A stretch of 64,000 nt of DNA from Pseudomonas mosselii (GTDB lineage Bacteria > Pseudomonadota > Gammaproteobacteria > Pseudomonadales > Pseudomonadaceae), in contig NZ_CP081966.1 of NCBI RefSeq assembly GCF_019823065.1, positions 372,001-436,000 on the forward strand, read 5' to 3'. The notes beneath the pieces were generated by a model that worked only from the letters and a program-made list of their open reading frames with translations, was not told the origin of the DNA and did no database searches. The position numbers and the translations under genes were made by a program. Within the stretch, counting starts at the first letter, position 1, and every line of letters begins with the position of its first letter. This document shows positions 26,339 through 35,611 of this stretch, in pieces.

Positions 26339-27109
26339 ATGGCACTGGCCAAGCGCATCATCCCTTGCCTGGACGTGGACAACGGCCGGGTGGTCAAGGG
26401 CGTCAAGTTCGAGAACATCCGCGATGCCGGCGACCCGGTGGAGATTGCCCGGCGCTACAACGAGCAGGGCGCGGACGAGATCACCTTCCTGGACATCACC
26501 GCCAGCGTCGATGGCCGTGACACCACCCTGCATACCGTCGAGCGCATGGCCAGCCAGGTGTTCATCCCGCTGACCGTCGGTGGCGGCGTGCGTACCGTGC
26601 AGGACATCCGCAACCTGCTCAACGCCGGTGCCGACAAGGTCTCGATCAACACCGCGGCAGTGTTCAACCCTGAGTTCGTGGGTGAGGCGGCGGACCGTTT
26701 CGGTTCGCAGTGCATCGTCGTTGCCATCGACGCCAAGAAGGTTTCTGGACCGGGCGAAACGCCGCGCTGGGAGATCTTTACCCATGGCGGGCGCAAGCCG
26801 ACCGGGCTGGATGCCGTCGAGTGGGCGAAAAAGATGGAAGGCCTGGGCGCCGGCGAGATCCTGCTGACCAGCATGGACCAGGATGGCATGAAGAACGGCT
26901 TCGACCTGGGTGTTACCCGGGCGATCAGCGATGCGTTGGGGATTCCGGTGATTGCCTCCGGTGGCGTGGGCAACCTGCAACACCTGGCGGACGGAATTCT
27001 GGAAGGCCACGCCAGCGCGGTGCTGGCGGCGAGTATCTTCCACTTTGGCGAGTACACGGTGCCTGAGGCGAAGGCCTATATGGCTTCGCGTGGGATCGTC
27101 GTTCGCTGA
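26339..27109 (+). CDS. hisF: imidazole glycerol phosphate synthase subunit HisF
   Basis: A 256-residue TIM-barrel cyclase partner of HisH. Catalytic Asp11 lies in [14 protein letters not shown] and the second aspartate in [11 protein letters not shown]; the loops TVGGGVRT and IASGGVGNL bind phosphate. It ends the his gene group; a GGAGGGC-TTC-GCCCTCC hairpin with TTT follows. Confidence 0.97.
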   Translation: MALAKRIIPCLDVDNGRVVKGVKFENIRDAGDPVEIARRYNEQGADEITFLDITASVDGRDTTLHTVERMASQVFIPLTVGGGVRTVQDIRNLLNAGADKVSINTAAVFNPEFVGEAADRFGSQCIVVAIDAKKVSGPGETPRWEIFTHGGRKPTGLDAVEWAKKMEGLGAGEILLTSMDQDGMKNGFDLGVTRAISDALGIPVIASGGVGNLQHLADGILEGHASAVLAASIFHFGEYTVPEAKAYMASRGIVVR

Positions 27110-27119
27110 CAGAGCGCTG

Positions 27120-27139
27120 GGAGGGCTTCGCCCTCCTTT
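27120..27139 (+). terminator. terminator after hisF
   Basis: GGAGGGC-TTC-GCCCTCC followed by TTTC begins 10 bp after the hisF stop and runs into a REP pair. Confidence 0.65.
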
Positions 27140-27241
27140 CGCGACACAAGGCCGCTCCCACAAGTACAGCACTGCACCTGAGGCTGGCGTCGTGCCTGTG
27201 GGAGCGGCCTTGTGTCGCGAAAGGGCCGCGAAGCGGCCCCA
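27121..27241. repeat. REP inverted pair between hisF and choV
   Basis: TTTCGCGACACAAGGCCGCT-CCCACA and its complement TGTGGGAGCGGCCTTGTGTC-GCGAAAG enclose about 45 bp and are followed by GGGCCGCGAAGCGGCCCC. It belongs to the same class as the copy at 23.8-23.9 kb and separates two convergent genes. Confidence 0.85.
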
Positions 27242-27247
27242 GAGGCA

Positions 27248-28426
27248 TCACCCGTGGTTCTTGCCAAGCAAGGCATGGTAAAGCTCGGTATCCCCAAGAA
27301 TCCCCACCACCTTGTCGTTATCCTGCAGCACCAGCTTGTTGCCGGTCTGGTAACGAATCTGCAGCGCCTCGCGCATGCCGATATCGGCGTGCACCACGGT
27401 CGGCCTGCGCTCCAGCAGCTCCACATCCTGCCCCGGTGCCCAGTTCTGCATATCCAGCCCGTTCTGGCCCTGGCGCGCGCGCTTGAGCGAGCCTCCCTCG
27501 CCGAGGTCCAGCCATGAGTCGATTCCCGGGTCCAGGCACACCGAGCCGTTGACCCGCTTGCACTGGTCCAGGCTGCGCATCAGGCTGCGGCCGCACAGCA
27601 CGTTGAGCGGGTTGGTGTGGGCGACGAAGGTACGCACGTACTCGTCGGCCGGGTTGAGCACGATGTCTTCCGGCTTGCTGTACTGGATGATCCGCCCGTC
27701 CTTCATGATCGCGATACGGCTGCCCAGCTTCAGGGCCTCGTCGAGGTCGTGGCTGACGAAGACGATGGTCTTGCTCAGCTTGCTCTGCAGGGCCAGCAGT
27801 TCGTCCTGCAGGCCCTGGCGGATCAGCGGGTCAAGGGCCGAGAACGGTTCGTCCATCAGCAGGATGTCGGCGTCCATCGCCAGCGCCCGGGCCAGGCCGA
27901 CGCGCTGCTGCATGCCACCCGAGAGTTCATCTGGCTTCTTGTTTCGCCACTGGGTCAGGCCCACCAGCTCGAGCTTTTCATCCACCAGCTTGCGCCGTTC
28001 CTTCTCGGGACGGCCCTGCATCTCCAGGCCAAAACTGATGTTCTCGCGCACCGTCAGCCAGGGCATCAGGGCGAACTTCTGGAACACCATGGCGATGCGC
28101 TTGGTGCGCATCATTTTCAGCTCCGCCGGGGTGCAGTGGGCGATGTCGATGTGCTTGCCTTCATGCTCGACGAACAGCTTGCCGCGGCTCACGGTGTTGA
28201 GGCCGTTGATGCAGCGCAGCAAGCTGGATTTACCAGAGCCGGACAGGCCCATCAGCACGCAGATCTCGCCCTTGTTGATGTCCAGGTTGGCCTTCTCGAC
28301 ACCGACCACCAGCCCGGTTTGCTTGAGGATCTGCTCGCGGGTCTTGCCCTGGTCGAGCAGGGCCAGGGCCTCGCGCGGCTTGCTGGAGAAAATGACGTCG
28401 ACGTCTTCGAAACGAATGATGCTCAT
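27248..28426 (-). CDS. choV: choline ABC transporter ATP-binding protein ChoV
   Basis: A 392-residue ATPase of the glycine betaine/choline (ProV-like) type. Walker A GLSGSGKSS, signature LSGGMQQR, Walker B ILLMDEPFSALDP and the H-loop FVSHDLDEA are visible. A C-terminal extension of about 120 residues fits a CBS-like regulatory domain. Its start overlaps the choW stop by 4 bp. Placement with ChoX and ChoW next to gbdR supports choline as substrate. Confidence 0.9.
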   Translation of the reverse strand: MSIIRFEDVDVIFSSKPREALALLDQGKTREQILKQTGLVVGVEKANLDINKGEICVLMGLSGSGKSSLLRCINGLNTVSRGKLFVEHEGKHIDIAHCTPAELKMMRTKRIAMVFQKFALMPWLTVRENISFGLEMQGRPEKERRKLVDEKLELVGLTQWRNKKPDELSGGMQQRVGLARALAMDADILLMDEPFSALDPLIRQGLQDELLALQSKLSKTIVFVSHDLDEALKLGSRIAIMKDGRIIQYSKPEDIVLNPADEYVRTFVAHTNPLNVLCGRSLMRSLDQCKRVNGSVCLDPGIDSWLDLGEGGSLKRARQGQNGLDMQNWAPGQDVELLERRPTVVHADIGMREALQIRYQTGNKLVLQDNDKVVGILGDTELYHALLGKNHG

Positions 28427-29268
28427 GCCTCACCCCTTACCGGCAGCTCCGGTTGCTTGCAGATACGGTCGAGCATGATTGCCAGCAGCACGATGGCCAG
28501 GCCCGCTTCGAAGCCCAGGGAGATATCGGCGGTGTTCAGTGCGTTGACCACGGGTTTGCCCAGGCCGTCGGCGCCGACCAGGGCGGCAATCACCACCATC
28601 GACAGCGACAGCATGATGCATTGCGTCACGCCGGCGGCGATGCTCGGCATGGCGTGGGGCAGTTCGATACGGGTCAGCAACTGGCGGCGCGAGCAACCGA
28701 AGGCCTTGCCGGCGTCCATCAGTTCCTGCGGCACGTCGCAGATACCCAGATAAGTGAGGCGGATGGGCGCGGCGATGGCGAACACCACGGTGGAAATCAG
28801 TCCTGGCACCACGCCCAGGCCGAACAGGGTCAGGGTCGGGATCAGGTAGACGAAGGTGGGCACGGTCTGCATCAGGTCCAGTACCGGGCGCATGGCGGTG
28901 TAGAACATTGGTTTGTGCGCGGCGGCGATGCCCAGCGGCACGCCGATGACCACGCAGACCACCGTGGCGAAGGTGACCTGCGCCAGGGTTTCCATGGTTT
29001 CCTGCCAGTAGCCCAGGTTGAGGATCAGCAGGAACGACAGGGCGACGAAGACGGTGAGGGCCCACTTGCGCTGGATCAGGTGCGCGAGGGCGGCGAACAG
29101 GGCGATGAGCACGAACGGGTTGAACCAGGTCAGGGCGCTGGTGACCCCATGGATCATGAATTCCAGGCCTGCGGCGATGGCGTCAAAGTAACTGGCGCCG
29201 TTCTGGGTCAACCATTCGACGAATGAGGCGATGTACTGCCCCAGGGGTATTTTCTGATCGATAAGCAT
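28423..29268 (-). CDS. choW: choline ABC transporter permease ChoW
   Basis: A 281-residue inner-membrane permease with about six to seven helices. The segments DLMQTVPTFVYLIPTLTLFGLGVVPG and FAIAAPIRLTYLGICDVPQELMDAGKAFGCSRRQLLTRIELP (EAA loop) are typical of ProW/ChoW proteins. It lies 84 bp downstream of choX and overlaps choV. Confidence 0.92.
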   Translation of the reverse strand: MLIDQKIPLGQYIASFVEWLTQNGASYFDAIAAGLEFMIHGVTSALTWFNPFVLIALFAALAHLIQRKWALTVFVALSFLLILNLGYWQETMETLAQVTFATVVCVVIGVPLGIAAAHKPMFYTAMRPVLDLMQTVPTFVYLIPTLTLFGLGVVPGLISTVVFAIAAPIRLTYLGICDVPQELMDAGKAFGCSRRQLLTRIELPHAMPSIAAGVTQCIMLSLSMVVIAALVGADGLGKPVVNALNTADISLGFEAGLAIVLLAIMLDRICKQPELPVRGEA

Positions 29269-29352
29269 GATAGCGAGCTTCCACCTGCAAAGATTGAAAT
29301 CAGTCCGGGGCGGGCACGGTCCCGCCCCGAGGTGTTGCCATTGCGTCTTGCG

Positions 29353-30300
29353 TTATTGCGTCAGTTTGGCCTTGGCCGCTTCGAGGCCGGGCTTGCCGTC
29401 CACGGTGGTCACGCCCGCCAGCCAGGCATCCAGCTTGCCGGGGTTGTCCTTGAGCCATTTCTTGGCCGCCGCCTCGGGTTTCATCTTGTCGTCCAGGACA
29501 TAGCCCATCATGGTGCTTTCATCCTTGAGCTCGAACGACAGGTTCTTCAGCAACTGGCCGACGTTGGCGCATTCCTGCGCATAGCCCTTGCGGGTGTTGG
29601 TGAGCACGGTGGCCTTGCCGAAATCGGGACCGAAGTAGGCGTCCCCGCCGGTCAGGTACTGCATCTTGAAGCGGGTGTTCATCGGGTGTGGTTCCCAACC
29701 GAGGAACACGATCGCCTCGTTGCGCTTCTGCGCCCGGTCGACCTGGGCGAGCATGCCGGCCTCGCTGGACTGCACGATCTGGAAACCGGCGTCCTTCAGG
29801 CCGAAGGCGTTGTCGTCGATCATCTTCTGGATGGTGCGGTTGCCGTCGTTGCCGGGTTCGATGCCGTAGATCTTGCCCTTGAGCTCCTGCTTGAACTTGG
29901 GCAGGTTGGCGAAATCCTTCAGGCCCTTGTCATACAGGGCCTGGGGCACGGCCAGGGTGTACTTGGCGTTCTCCAGGTTGGCGCGCACGGTCTCGACGGT
30001 GCCGGCGTCGCGGTACTGCTTGATGTCGTTCTCCATGGTCGGCATCCAGTTGCCGAGAAACACGTCCAGGTCCTTGCCGGTGGCCAGCGACTTGTAGGTC
30101 ACCGGTACCGAGATCATGGTGGTGTGGGTCTTGTAGCCCAGGGCTTCGAGCACGACGCTGGTGGTCGCGGTGGTGACCGTGATGTCGGTCCAGCCGACAT
30201 CCGAGAAACGCACCGTCTGACACTGCTCGGGTTCGGCGGCCTGGGCCAGCAGCGGAGCGGACAGCAACGCGACCAGCAACAGCTTGGGTGAAGCTTTCAT
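29353..30300 (-). CDS. choX: choline-binding periplasmic protein ChoX
   Basis: A 315-residue protein with a signal peptide (LLLVALLSAPLLAQAAEPE). It belongs to the OpuAC-type binding proteins: TVRFSDVGWTDITVTTATTS, DVFLGNWMPTMEND and FLGWEPHPMN supply tryptophans and tyrosines for a cation-pi cage around the trimethylammonium group. It starts the choXWV operon and is divergent from sdaA. A paralogue, CaiX, lies at 39.6-40.5 kb. Confidence 0.92.
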   Translation of the reverse strand: MKASPKLLLVALLSAPLLAQAAEPEQCQTVRFSDVGWTDITVTTATTSVVLEALGYKTHTTMISVPVTYKSLATGKDLDVFLGNWMPTMENDIKQYRDAGTVETVRANLENAKYTLAVPQALYDKGLKDFANLPKFKQELKGKIYGIEPGNDGNRTIQKMIDDNAFGLKDAGFQIVQSSEAGMLAQVDRAQKRNEAIVFLGWEPHPMNTRFKMQYLTGGDAYFGPDFGKATVLTNTRKGYAQECANVGQLLKNLSFELKDESTMMGYVLDDKMKPEAAAKKWLKDNPGKLDAWLAGVTTVDGKPGLEAAKAKLTQ

Positions 30301-30744
30301 GGATGGACTCCTGTGATTTTATCTTCGGGTTCGCGTGGGTCGCCGGGCGTTCTCAGGGCTCCGGTCGACCAGGCCTGCAGAGGGCAGGATGCGAGGCCGT
30401 GCAATACGAGTCGCTTTCGATAATCCTCCAGCGTTCGGCAATCGCCTACTGGTGGCGTCGTATCCAGTACAGGACGGGTCGCATCCAGTACGGACGATGT
30501 CGCAACTGGATTTTTCCACCCCCCGGCCTCGGTTTTTGCGGCGTCCCGGCGCTGGAAAACGGCGCACGCAGGGCCGGTGCAGTGGCGGCGCTGCTGGACA
30601 AAAGTACGTCGGTTGCAGACGGCGAGGGGGTGGGCAAAAGCCCGATGATGCGAGCATTCCGAGGCGGCTCGAGCTTTCAGCCTAGCAGTTGCGCAAGGCG
30701 GTGTTCGGCGCTGCGAGACAAGCCCATCAAGAGGTGATGCGACA
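30301..30744. other. 444-bp choX-sdaA divergent regulatory region
   Basis: No convincing gene is seen. The middle contains direct repeats in 21-bp phase (annotated separately) placed to serve both choX and sdaA. Confidence 0.6.
30458..30510. promoter_or_regulatory. candidate GbdR operator: 21-bp-phased direct repeats
   Basis: TCGTATCCAGTAC (30458-30470) and TCGCATCCAGTAC (30479-30491) are direct repeats exactly 21 bp apart, each followed by GGACG within one base. A third weaker copy, TCGCAACTGG, starts at 30500, again 21 bp on. Two helical turns is the usual spacing for AraC-family half-sites. A similar phased pair occurs between gbcA and gbcB. The regulator assignment is inferred from the presence of gbdR nearby. 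Confidence 0.45.
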
Positions 30745-32121
30745 ATGGCCATCAGCGTGTTCGACCTGTTCAAGATCGGTGTCGGGCCTTCCAGCTCACA
30801 CACCGTCGGCCCCATGCGCGCCGGCGCGCTGTTCGTCCAGGGGCTGCGCGAGCGCGGTGAGCTGGAGCGGGTGCGGCGCGTCGAAGTGAGGCTGTATGGC
30901 TCGCTGTCGGCCACCGGTGTCGGTCACGGCACCGACAACGCCACGATCATGGGCCTGATGGGCGAATGGCCCGACGCCATCGACCCCAGCCAGATCACCC
31001 CGCGCATCGCCGACCTGCGCGAAACCAACGTGCTCAAGCTCGACAACCACCTGCCCATCGAGTTCGTCTGGGCCCGCGACATGCTGCTGCTGGACGAGAA
31101 CCTACCGTACCATCCCAATGCCATGACCCTGATCGCCGAAGGTGAGGCGGGCGAGCTGCACCGCGACACCTATTACTCGGTGGGCGGCGGTTTCGTGGTC
31201 GATGCCGCCCAGGCCGCCAGCGGCGTGCTGGACGCCGACCAGACCGTGCTGCCCTACGACTTCGACAGCGCCGCCGAACTGCTGCGCCTGTGCAAGCAAA
31301 ACGACCTGCGCGTGTCGCAATTGATGCTGGAGAACGAAAAGGTCTGGCGCAGCGAAGCGGAGATCCGCGCCGGCCTGCTCAAGCTCTGGCAAGCCATGCA
31401 GGAGTGCGTGAACAACGGCCTCAAGCATGAAGGCATCCTCCCGGGAGGGCTCAATGTGCGCCGCCGCGCCGCCCGCCTGCACCGCAGCCTGCAGGAGCTG
31501 GGCAAGCCTAACGTGATCGGCTCGACCATGAGCGCCATGGAGTGGGTCAACCTGTTTGCCCTGGCGGTCAACGAAGAGAACGCCGCTGGCGGGCGCATGG
31601 TCACCGCGCCCACCAACGGTGCGGCGGGCATCATCCCGGCGGTGTTGCACTACTACATGCGGTTCTCCGATGCGGTGGATGAGTCCAATGTGGTGGACTT
31701 CTTCCTCGGCGCGGCGGCAGTGGGCATCCTGTGCAAGAAGAACGCCTCGATCTCCGGCGCCGAGGTTGGTTGCCAGGGCGAGGTCGGTTCGGCTTGTGCC
31801 ATGGCTGCCGCAGGCTTGGCCGACGTGCTTGGCGCCACCCCGGCGCAGTTGGAGAACGCCGCCGAGATCGCCCTTGAACACAACCTTGGCCTGACCTGCG
31901 ACCCGGTCGGTGGCCTGGTGCAGGTGCCCTGCATCGAGCGCAACGCCATCGCTGCGGTGAAGGCGATCAATGCCGTGCAGATGGCCTTACGCGGTGATGG
32001 CGATCATTTCATCTCCTTGGACCAGGTGATCCGCACCATGCGCGACACCGGCGCCGACATGCATGACAAGTACAAGGAAACCTCCCGTGGGGGCCTGGCG
32101 GTCAGCGTCATCGAATGCTGA
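30745..32121 (+). CDS. sdaA: L-serine ammonia-lyase (single-chain)
   Basis: A 458-residue iron-sulfur enzyme converting L-serine to pyruvate and ammonia. The N-terminal beta domain starts [20 protein letters not shown] and the alpha domain carries the cluster cysteines in [21 protein letters not shown] and QVPCIERNA. In betaine catabolism it drains the serine made from glycine and one-carbon units. Orthologues are variously called sdaA, sdaB or sda. It is divergent from choXWV and upstream of gbdR. Confidence 0.95.
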   Translation: MAISVFDLFKIGVGPSSSHTVGPMRAGALFVQGLRERGELERVRRVEVRLYGSLSATGVGHGTDNATIMGLMGEWPDAIDPSQITPRIADLRETNVLKLDNHLPIEFVWARDMLLLDENLPYHPNAMTLIAEGEAGELHRDTYYSVGGGFVVDAAQAASGVLDADQTVLPYDFDSAAELLRLCKQNDLRVSQLMLENEKVWRSEAEIRAGLLKLWQAMQECVNNGLKHEGILPGGLNVRRRAARLHRSLQELGKPNVIGSTMSAMEWVNLFALAVNEENAAGGRMVTAPTNGAAGIIPAVLHYYMRFSDAVDESNVVDFFLGAAAVGILCKKNASISGAEVGCQGEVGSACAMAAAGLADVLGATPAQLENAAEIALEHNLGLTCDPVGGLVQVPCIERNAIAAVKAINAVQMALRGDGDHFISLDQVIRTMRDTGADMHDKYKETSRGGLAVSVIEC

Positions 32122-32510
32122 TGCGCCGTTCTGGCCCGCGCGTGACCGATGCGCCACATTCTGGCGCACTGGTTGTCATCTACCGGCCGTCGCCTGTCGT
32201 TACCAGCAGGGTCATTGTCGGTGACACTCAAGTCTGTCGCATCTGGGCAACTTTCCCACAAGTGCTACCGAATTGCTCAGCGGTGACGCGCAGGGGCGCT
32301 GGCGCGCCCGTTTGCGTTTGAACTGACGTTCATCACCCGGCCCGCTGGAAGGCGCATGCCGACGTCGTTTTTGGGTTTTATTGGATGAGCGTTCAATTTC
32401 AGGCATGCCATTTGCGTTGAGATTGGCAAAGCCCCTGCATACGAAACGGGGCCATTACAAGAACAGTGCTCGCCTGAGGCACACCCTGCATTGTGTGAGG
32501 AGAAATCGCG
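32122..32510. other. 389-bp region between sdaA and gbdR
   Basis: No gene is seen. Right after the sdaA stop a dyad-like unit is repeated in tandem: GATGCGCCGTTCTGGCCCGC near 32120 and GATGCGCCACATTCTGGCGC near 32149. The second copy is a perfect 6-bp inverted repeat (GCGCCA at 32151-32156, TGGCGC at 32162-32167). It could be a regulator site or a weak terminator. A GAGGAG site precedes gbdR. Confidence 0.5.
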
Positions 32511-33617
32511 ATGACGTCGTACACCTCCGGGACCCCAACCCAGAACCGCACAGCACCCCAGTCCATCGGCTTTCTCCTGCTGGACAACTTCACCCTCATT
32601 TCCCTGGCGTCGGCGGTCGAGCCGCTGCGCATGGCCAACCAGCTGTCCGGTCGCGAGCTCTACCGCTGGCATACTCTGACCGTAGACGGTGGCCAAGTCT
32701 GGGCCAGTGATGGCTTGCAGATCACCCCCGATGCCGCCATGCACAGCGCGCCCCCGATCGACACCGTGATCGTCTGCGGCGGTGTGGGCATCCAGCGCAC
32801 CGTCACCCGCGAGCACGTCACCTGGCTACAGGCCCAGGCCCGCCAGTCGCGCCGCCTGGGCGCGGTGTGCACCGGCAGCTGGGCGCTGGCCTGCGCCGGC
32901 CTGCTCGACGGTTTCGACTGCAGCGTGCACTGGGAATGCCTGGCGGCGATGCAGGAAGCCTACCCGCGGGTGAACATGAGCACCCGCCTGTTCACCCTCG
33001 ACCGCAACCGCTTCACCAGCTCCGGCGGCACCGCGCCGCTGGACATGATGCTGCACCTGATCAGCCGCGATCATGGCCGTGAGCTGTCGGCGGCGATCTC
33101 CGAGATGTTCGTCTACGAACGCATCCGCAACGAACAGGACCACCAGCGCGTGCCGCTCAAGCACATGCTCGGCACCAACCAGCCGAAGCTGCAGGAAATC
33201 GTCGCGCTGATGGAGGCCAACCTCGAGGAGCCGATCGACCTGGACGAACTGGCGGTGTACGTGGCCGTGTCGCGGCGCCAACTCGAGCGACTGTTCCAGA
33301 AGTACCTGCACTGCTCGCCGTCGCGCTACTACCTCAAGCTACGCCTGATCCGTGCCCGGCAATTGCTCAAGCAGACGCCGATGTCGATCATCGAGGTGGC
33401 GTCGGTGTGCGGGTTCGTGTCCACGCCGCACTTCTCCAAGTGCTACCGCGAGTACTTCGGCATTCCGCCGCGTGACGAGCGCGTGGGCTCGAACACCACC
33501 CAGCAGGTGGCAATGATGCCGATTCCGCAAGCCATGGCCTTGTCACCGCACAGCGGGCCGATGGCGGCGCTGAGCCAGGCGCGTAACGAGTCGACCTTTG
33601 CCAGTGTGCGCCTGTAG
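32511..33617 (+). CDS. gbdR: AraC-family regulator of choline/betaine catabolism GbdR
   Basis: A 368-residue activator. Residues about 20-210 form a DJ-1/PfpI-like ligand domain (IGFLLLDNFTLISLASAVEPLRMAN, GAVCTGSWALACAGLLDG). The C-terminus has two AraC-type helix-turn-helix motifs (LDELAVYVAVSRRQLERLFQ and PMSIIEVASVCGFVSTPHFSKCYREYFG). In P. aeruginosa GbdR responds to glycine betaine and dimethylglycine and activates betaine catabolic genes. Its position between sdaA and the carnitine genes matches. It is a paralogue of CdhR in this window. Confidence 0.95.
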   Translation: MTSYTSGTPTQNRTAPQSIGFLLLDNFTLISLASAVEPLRMANQLSGRELYRWHTLTVDGGQVWASDGLQITPDAAMHSAPPIDTVIVCGGVGIQRTVTREHVTWLQAQARQSRRLGAVCTGSWALACAGLLDGFDCSVHWECLAAMQEAYPRVNMSTRLFTLDRNRFTSSGGTAPLDMMLHLISRDHGRELSAAISEMFVYERIRNEQDHQRVPLKHMLGTNQPKLQEIVALMEANLEEPIDLDELAVYVAVSRRQLERLFQKYLHCSPSRYYLKLRLIRARQLLKQTPMSIIEVASVCGFVSTPHFSKCYREYFGIPPRDERVGSNTTQQVAMMPIPQAMALSPHSGPMAALSQARNESTFASVRL

Positions 33618-33632
33618 CTGAACATCGGTCCC

Positions 33633-33661
33633 TGTAGGAGCGGCACAAGGCCGCTCTTACA
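33633..33661. repeat. short REP-like palindrome after gbdR
   Basis: TGTAGGAGCGGCACAAGGCC followed by GCTCTTACA forms a palindrome whose arms are halves of the GGCCGCTCC-type REP without the long loop. It may serve as a bidirectional terminator between gbdR and the convergent gene at 33679. Confidence 0.65.
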
Positions 33662-33678
33662 AAGGGCCAGTCAATGCT

Positions 33679-33936
33679 TCAGGCACGTTTGTTGAACTGC
33701 GCCAACGCCGGCAGCAACTGCTTGTCGATGGCTTGGCGCACGGCCGGCAGGATCGTCGCGCTGCCGGTGTACATCTGCTCGACCATGCCCTTCAGCGCCC
33801 GCGCATTGGGCTCGGTCAGTCCGCGTATCACCACCTCGCAGGCCTGCTCGGCGCTGGCGCCGGCCGGAATGTCGAAACCCCGCGAGCGCAGCTGGCCCAG
33901 CAGGTCGTCCTGGTCGATCAAGTCCGCATGCATCAT
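33679..33936 (-). CDS. hypothetical protein, 85 residues
   Basis: A small soluble protein with no signal peptide: DLIDQDDLLGQLRSRGFDIPA, then EVVIRGLTEPNARALKGMVEQMY and a C-terminal helix AIDKQLLPALAQFNKR. It is convergent with gbdR. Codon use is like the surrounding core genes, so it is probably real. No domain or function is recognised. Confidence 0.6.
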   Translation of the reverse strand: MMHADLIDQDDLLGQLRSRGFDIPAGASAEQACEVVIRGLTEPNARALKGMVEQMYTGSATILPAVRQAIDKQLLPALAQFNKRA

Positions 33937-34129
33937 GACTAATGTCCTTCGCCGCTGTTGTCTTCAATTGATTCTGTGTCCGATGCTCTGGGGCGGCAAG
34001 GGCGGATTGTCACGATGGCTGCTTTGACTACGAACAGGTCGTTTACGGCTAAATCGTCGGGCAAGGAGGGCCGCAGATTGATGTCACGGCACCGGGGGCT
34101 TGGTCACTCTCGGTGTTTTTCAAACTAGT

Positions 34130-34770
34130 TGTCGCGTCACTCCTCGATCAGATACAGGTAGTCGTACTGACCACGCACCGAAGACGGTAAGTATGTGATG
34201 TCCCACGACCACACACGATTCGGTGCCTGGGTCGCATGTGTTGTCGGCTCGGCATTACGTCCAGGGCGCTGAGCACGTCCTCGGTGCTGCCTCTGTCCGG
34301 CAGTTCGAAGCTGCAGCGCAGTTCAATCTCAAGTTCTTTGATGCATTTCTGATCCTGCCGGGCTTGTTCCCGATCAACCTTGGGTTGCGCTTGTTGAGAC
34401 GCCATTGCGCTCAGAAGCCCTTGCCGTCACGCGGTTATCTGCTTGGCATACAAGCTTTTGCGACGACAGTATTCGCCCAATTCAATCTCGGACAGGCTGG
34501 CACACTCGGTGACTGCAGCGAATTTCACCTCCACCGACTAACTCTCGGTCGGGTGTTTGGGGGCGGACACCACTACGGATCCTTTGGTACTGGCTTGCCG
34601 ACGTCAGGTGTACAGAGACATTTCAGGAACGCCCTCGGCCATCGTCAGATTGAATGGAGGGAGCAACATCTTGAGGAATTCGGCTTTGCGCTCAGAGGAA
34701 TAGTACGGCACAACGGCTCTGTTTGCGCCCCTGTGTCTGGTTTCAGGTAAATCAGGCGAGGCGGCCACTA
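34130..34770 (-). pseudogene. decayed IS3-family transposase remnant
   Basis: Read on the minus strand with frame changes, two transposase pieces are recognisable. An OrfA-like start (VKFAAVTECASLSEIELGEY, then CRRKSLYAKQITA) lies near 34530-34430. An OrfB integrase fragment (APNRVWSWDITYLPSSVRGQ, then YDYLYLIEE) lies near 34230-34140 and ends at a stop. Stop codons and a large internal deletion separate them. It differs from the intact IS3 element at 5.4-6.8 kb. It marks the left border of the AT-rich island with the two lipoprotein genes. Confidence 0.7.
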
Positions 34771-34857
34771 TCCTGACACCGGGGGCCTTGCAGTGGATGT
34801 TGCTCTTGATCCCGGAAGCTCACGGCTTTCCAGGACTTTTGGGGGCACGCAAACTAC

Positions 34858-34875
34858 CTGATAATTTTGCCAGTT
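34858..34875 (+). repeat. dispersed 18-bp motif, copy A
   Basis: CTGATAATTTTGCCAGTT is identical to copy C at 55907-55924 and differs at two bases from copy B at 50510-50527. It lies 110 bp upstream of the lipoprotein gene at 34986. Confidence 0.7.
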
Positions 34876-34985
34876 GCGGGCTGTCTGATAGTTAGTTAAG
34901 TATTATGGCAGATACTTTTTGTTCGAGCGTTGGCATGTCACTGGTGGGCGACGACAGCATAATCTGAGGATAGGGAGGTAAGGAC

Positions 34986-35522
34986 ATGAACAAACTATGC
35001 GGAATTCATGCTGTCTTGCTATGGACTGTACTGGTCTTTGTTTTTTCGGGGTGTTCCACCCCGAAGCCCGAGGGGGCGACGCCGTCTGCAAACGAATTGC
35101 AGGTTTCTTTTTATACGGGGTCTTTCGCAGCGAGTGGATTTCTATGCAGTGTAATCGTGCCTGATCACGGAAATGCGCCACTATGTCCTGCGATGCTACA
35201 AGCGCTGGCGGAGAATAGTTGTCATACTTCTGAGGAGGGGTGTAGGAGAGAAGGGAAGGAATATATGCCTGAGCTCGGGTCAATTCGATTTCTACTCTGG
35301 TTTGGCTTTCGCGTTATCTGTTTTGAAACGGCGCGAGGCGAGGCTGCGCTGTGCGTTCAGGGGATGCTTCCTGAACCCAATTTATTTCCGCGGATGATTG
35401 CAGATATAAAGAAATCGGTGTGGGAACATCCAAATATTCTTCAGCCTCTGGAAATAACGATATGGAATGAGGAGTTGTTCGGTAAGATAACCCATATTAC
35501 CTCCTGGAAGCTTGATCAATAA
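34986..35522 (+). CDS. hypothetical lipoprotein
   Basis: A 178-residue protein with a lipoprotein signal (HAVLLWTVLVFVFSGCSTP, lipobox VFSGC). The mature part has several cysteines but no recognised domain. The gene is AT-rich and has a GGAGGTAAGGAC ribosome-binding site just before ATG. It precedes a second, protease-like lipoprotein by 89 bp on the same strand and the two probably work together. An inhibitor or immunity role for this protein is possible but unsupported. Confidence 0.6.
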   Translation: MNKLCGIHAVLLWTVLVFVFSGCSTPKPEGATPSANELQVSFYTGSFAASGFLCSVIVPDHGNAPLCPAMLQALAENSCHTSEEGCRREGKEYMPELGSIRFLLWFGFRVICFETARGEAALCVQGMLPEPNLFPRMIADIKKSVWEHPNILQPLEITIWNEELFGKITHITSWKLDQ

Positions 35523-35611
35523 GGCTGCTTGCGGCTGGTCTTCTGGCTTGTTTAAGTATTTGCATTGTGCCTGGTTGTGTACTGCTTGCTCATATGTTCA
35601 AGGAGAATAGG

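Noticed and set aside
23801..27172. A 1123-codon open frame antisense to the his genes
   Set aside because: It is a GC-rich shadow of hisB, hisH, DUF2164, hisA and hisF, all of which have complete family motifs on the + strand.
30297..30914. Frames across the choX-sdaA intergenic region
   Set aside because: They cover the regulatory repeats and the start of sdaA and have no protein similarity that I recognise.
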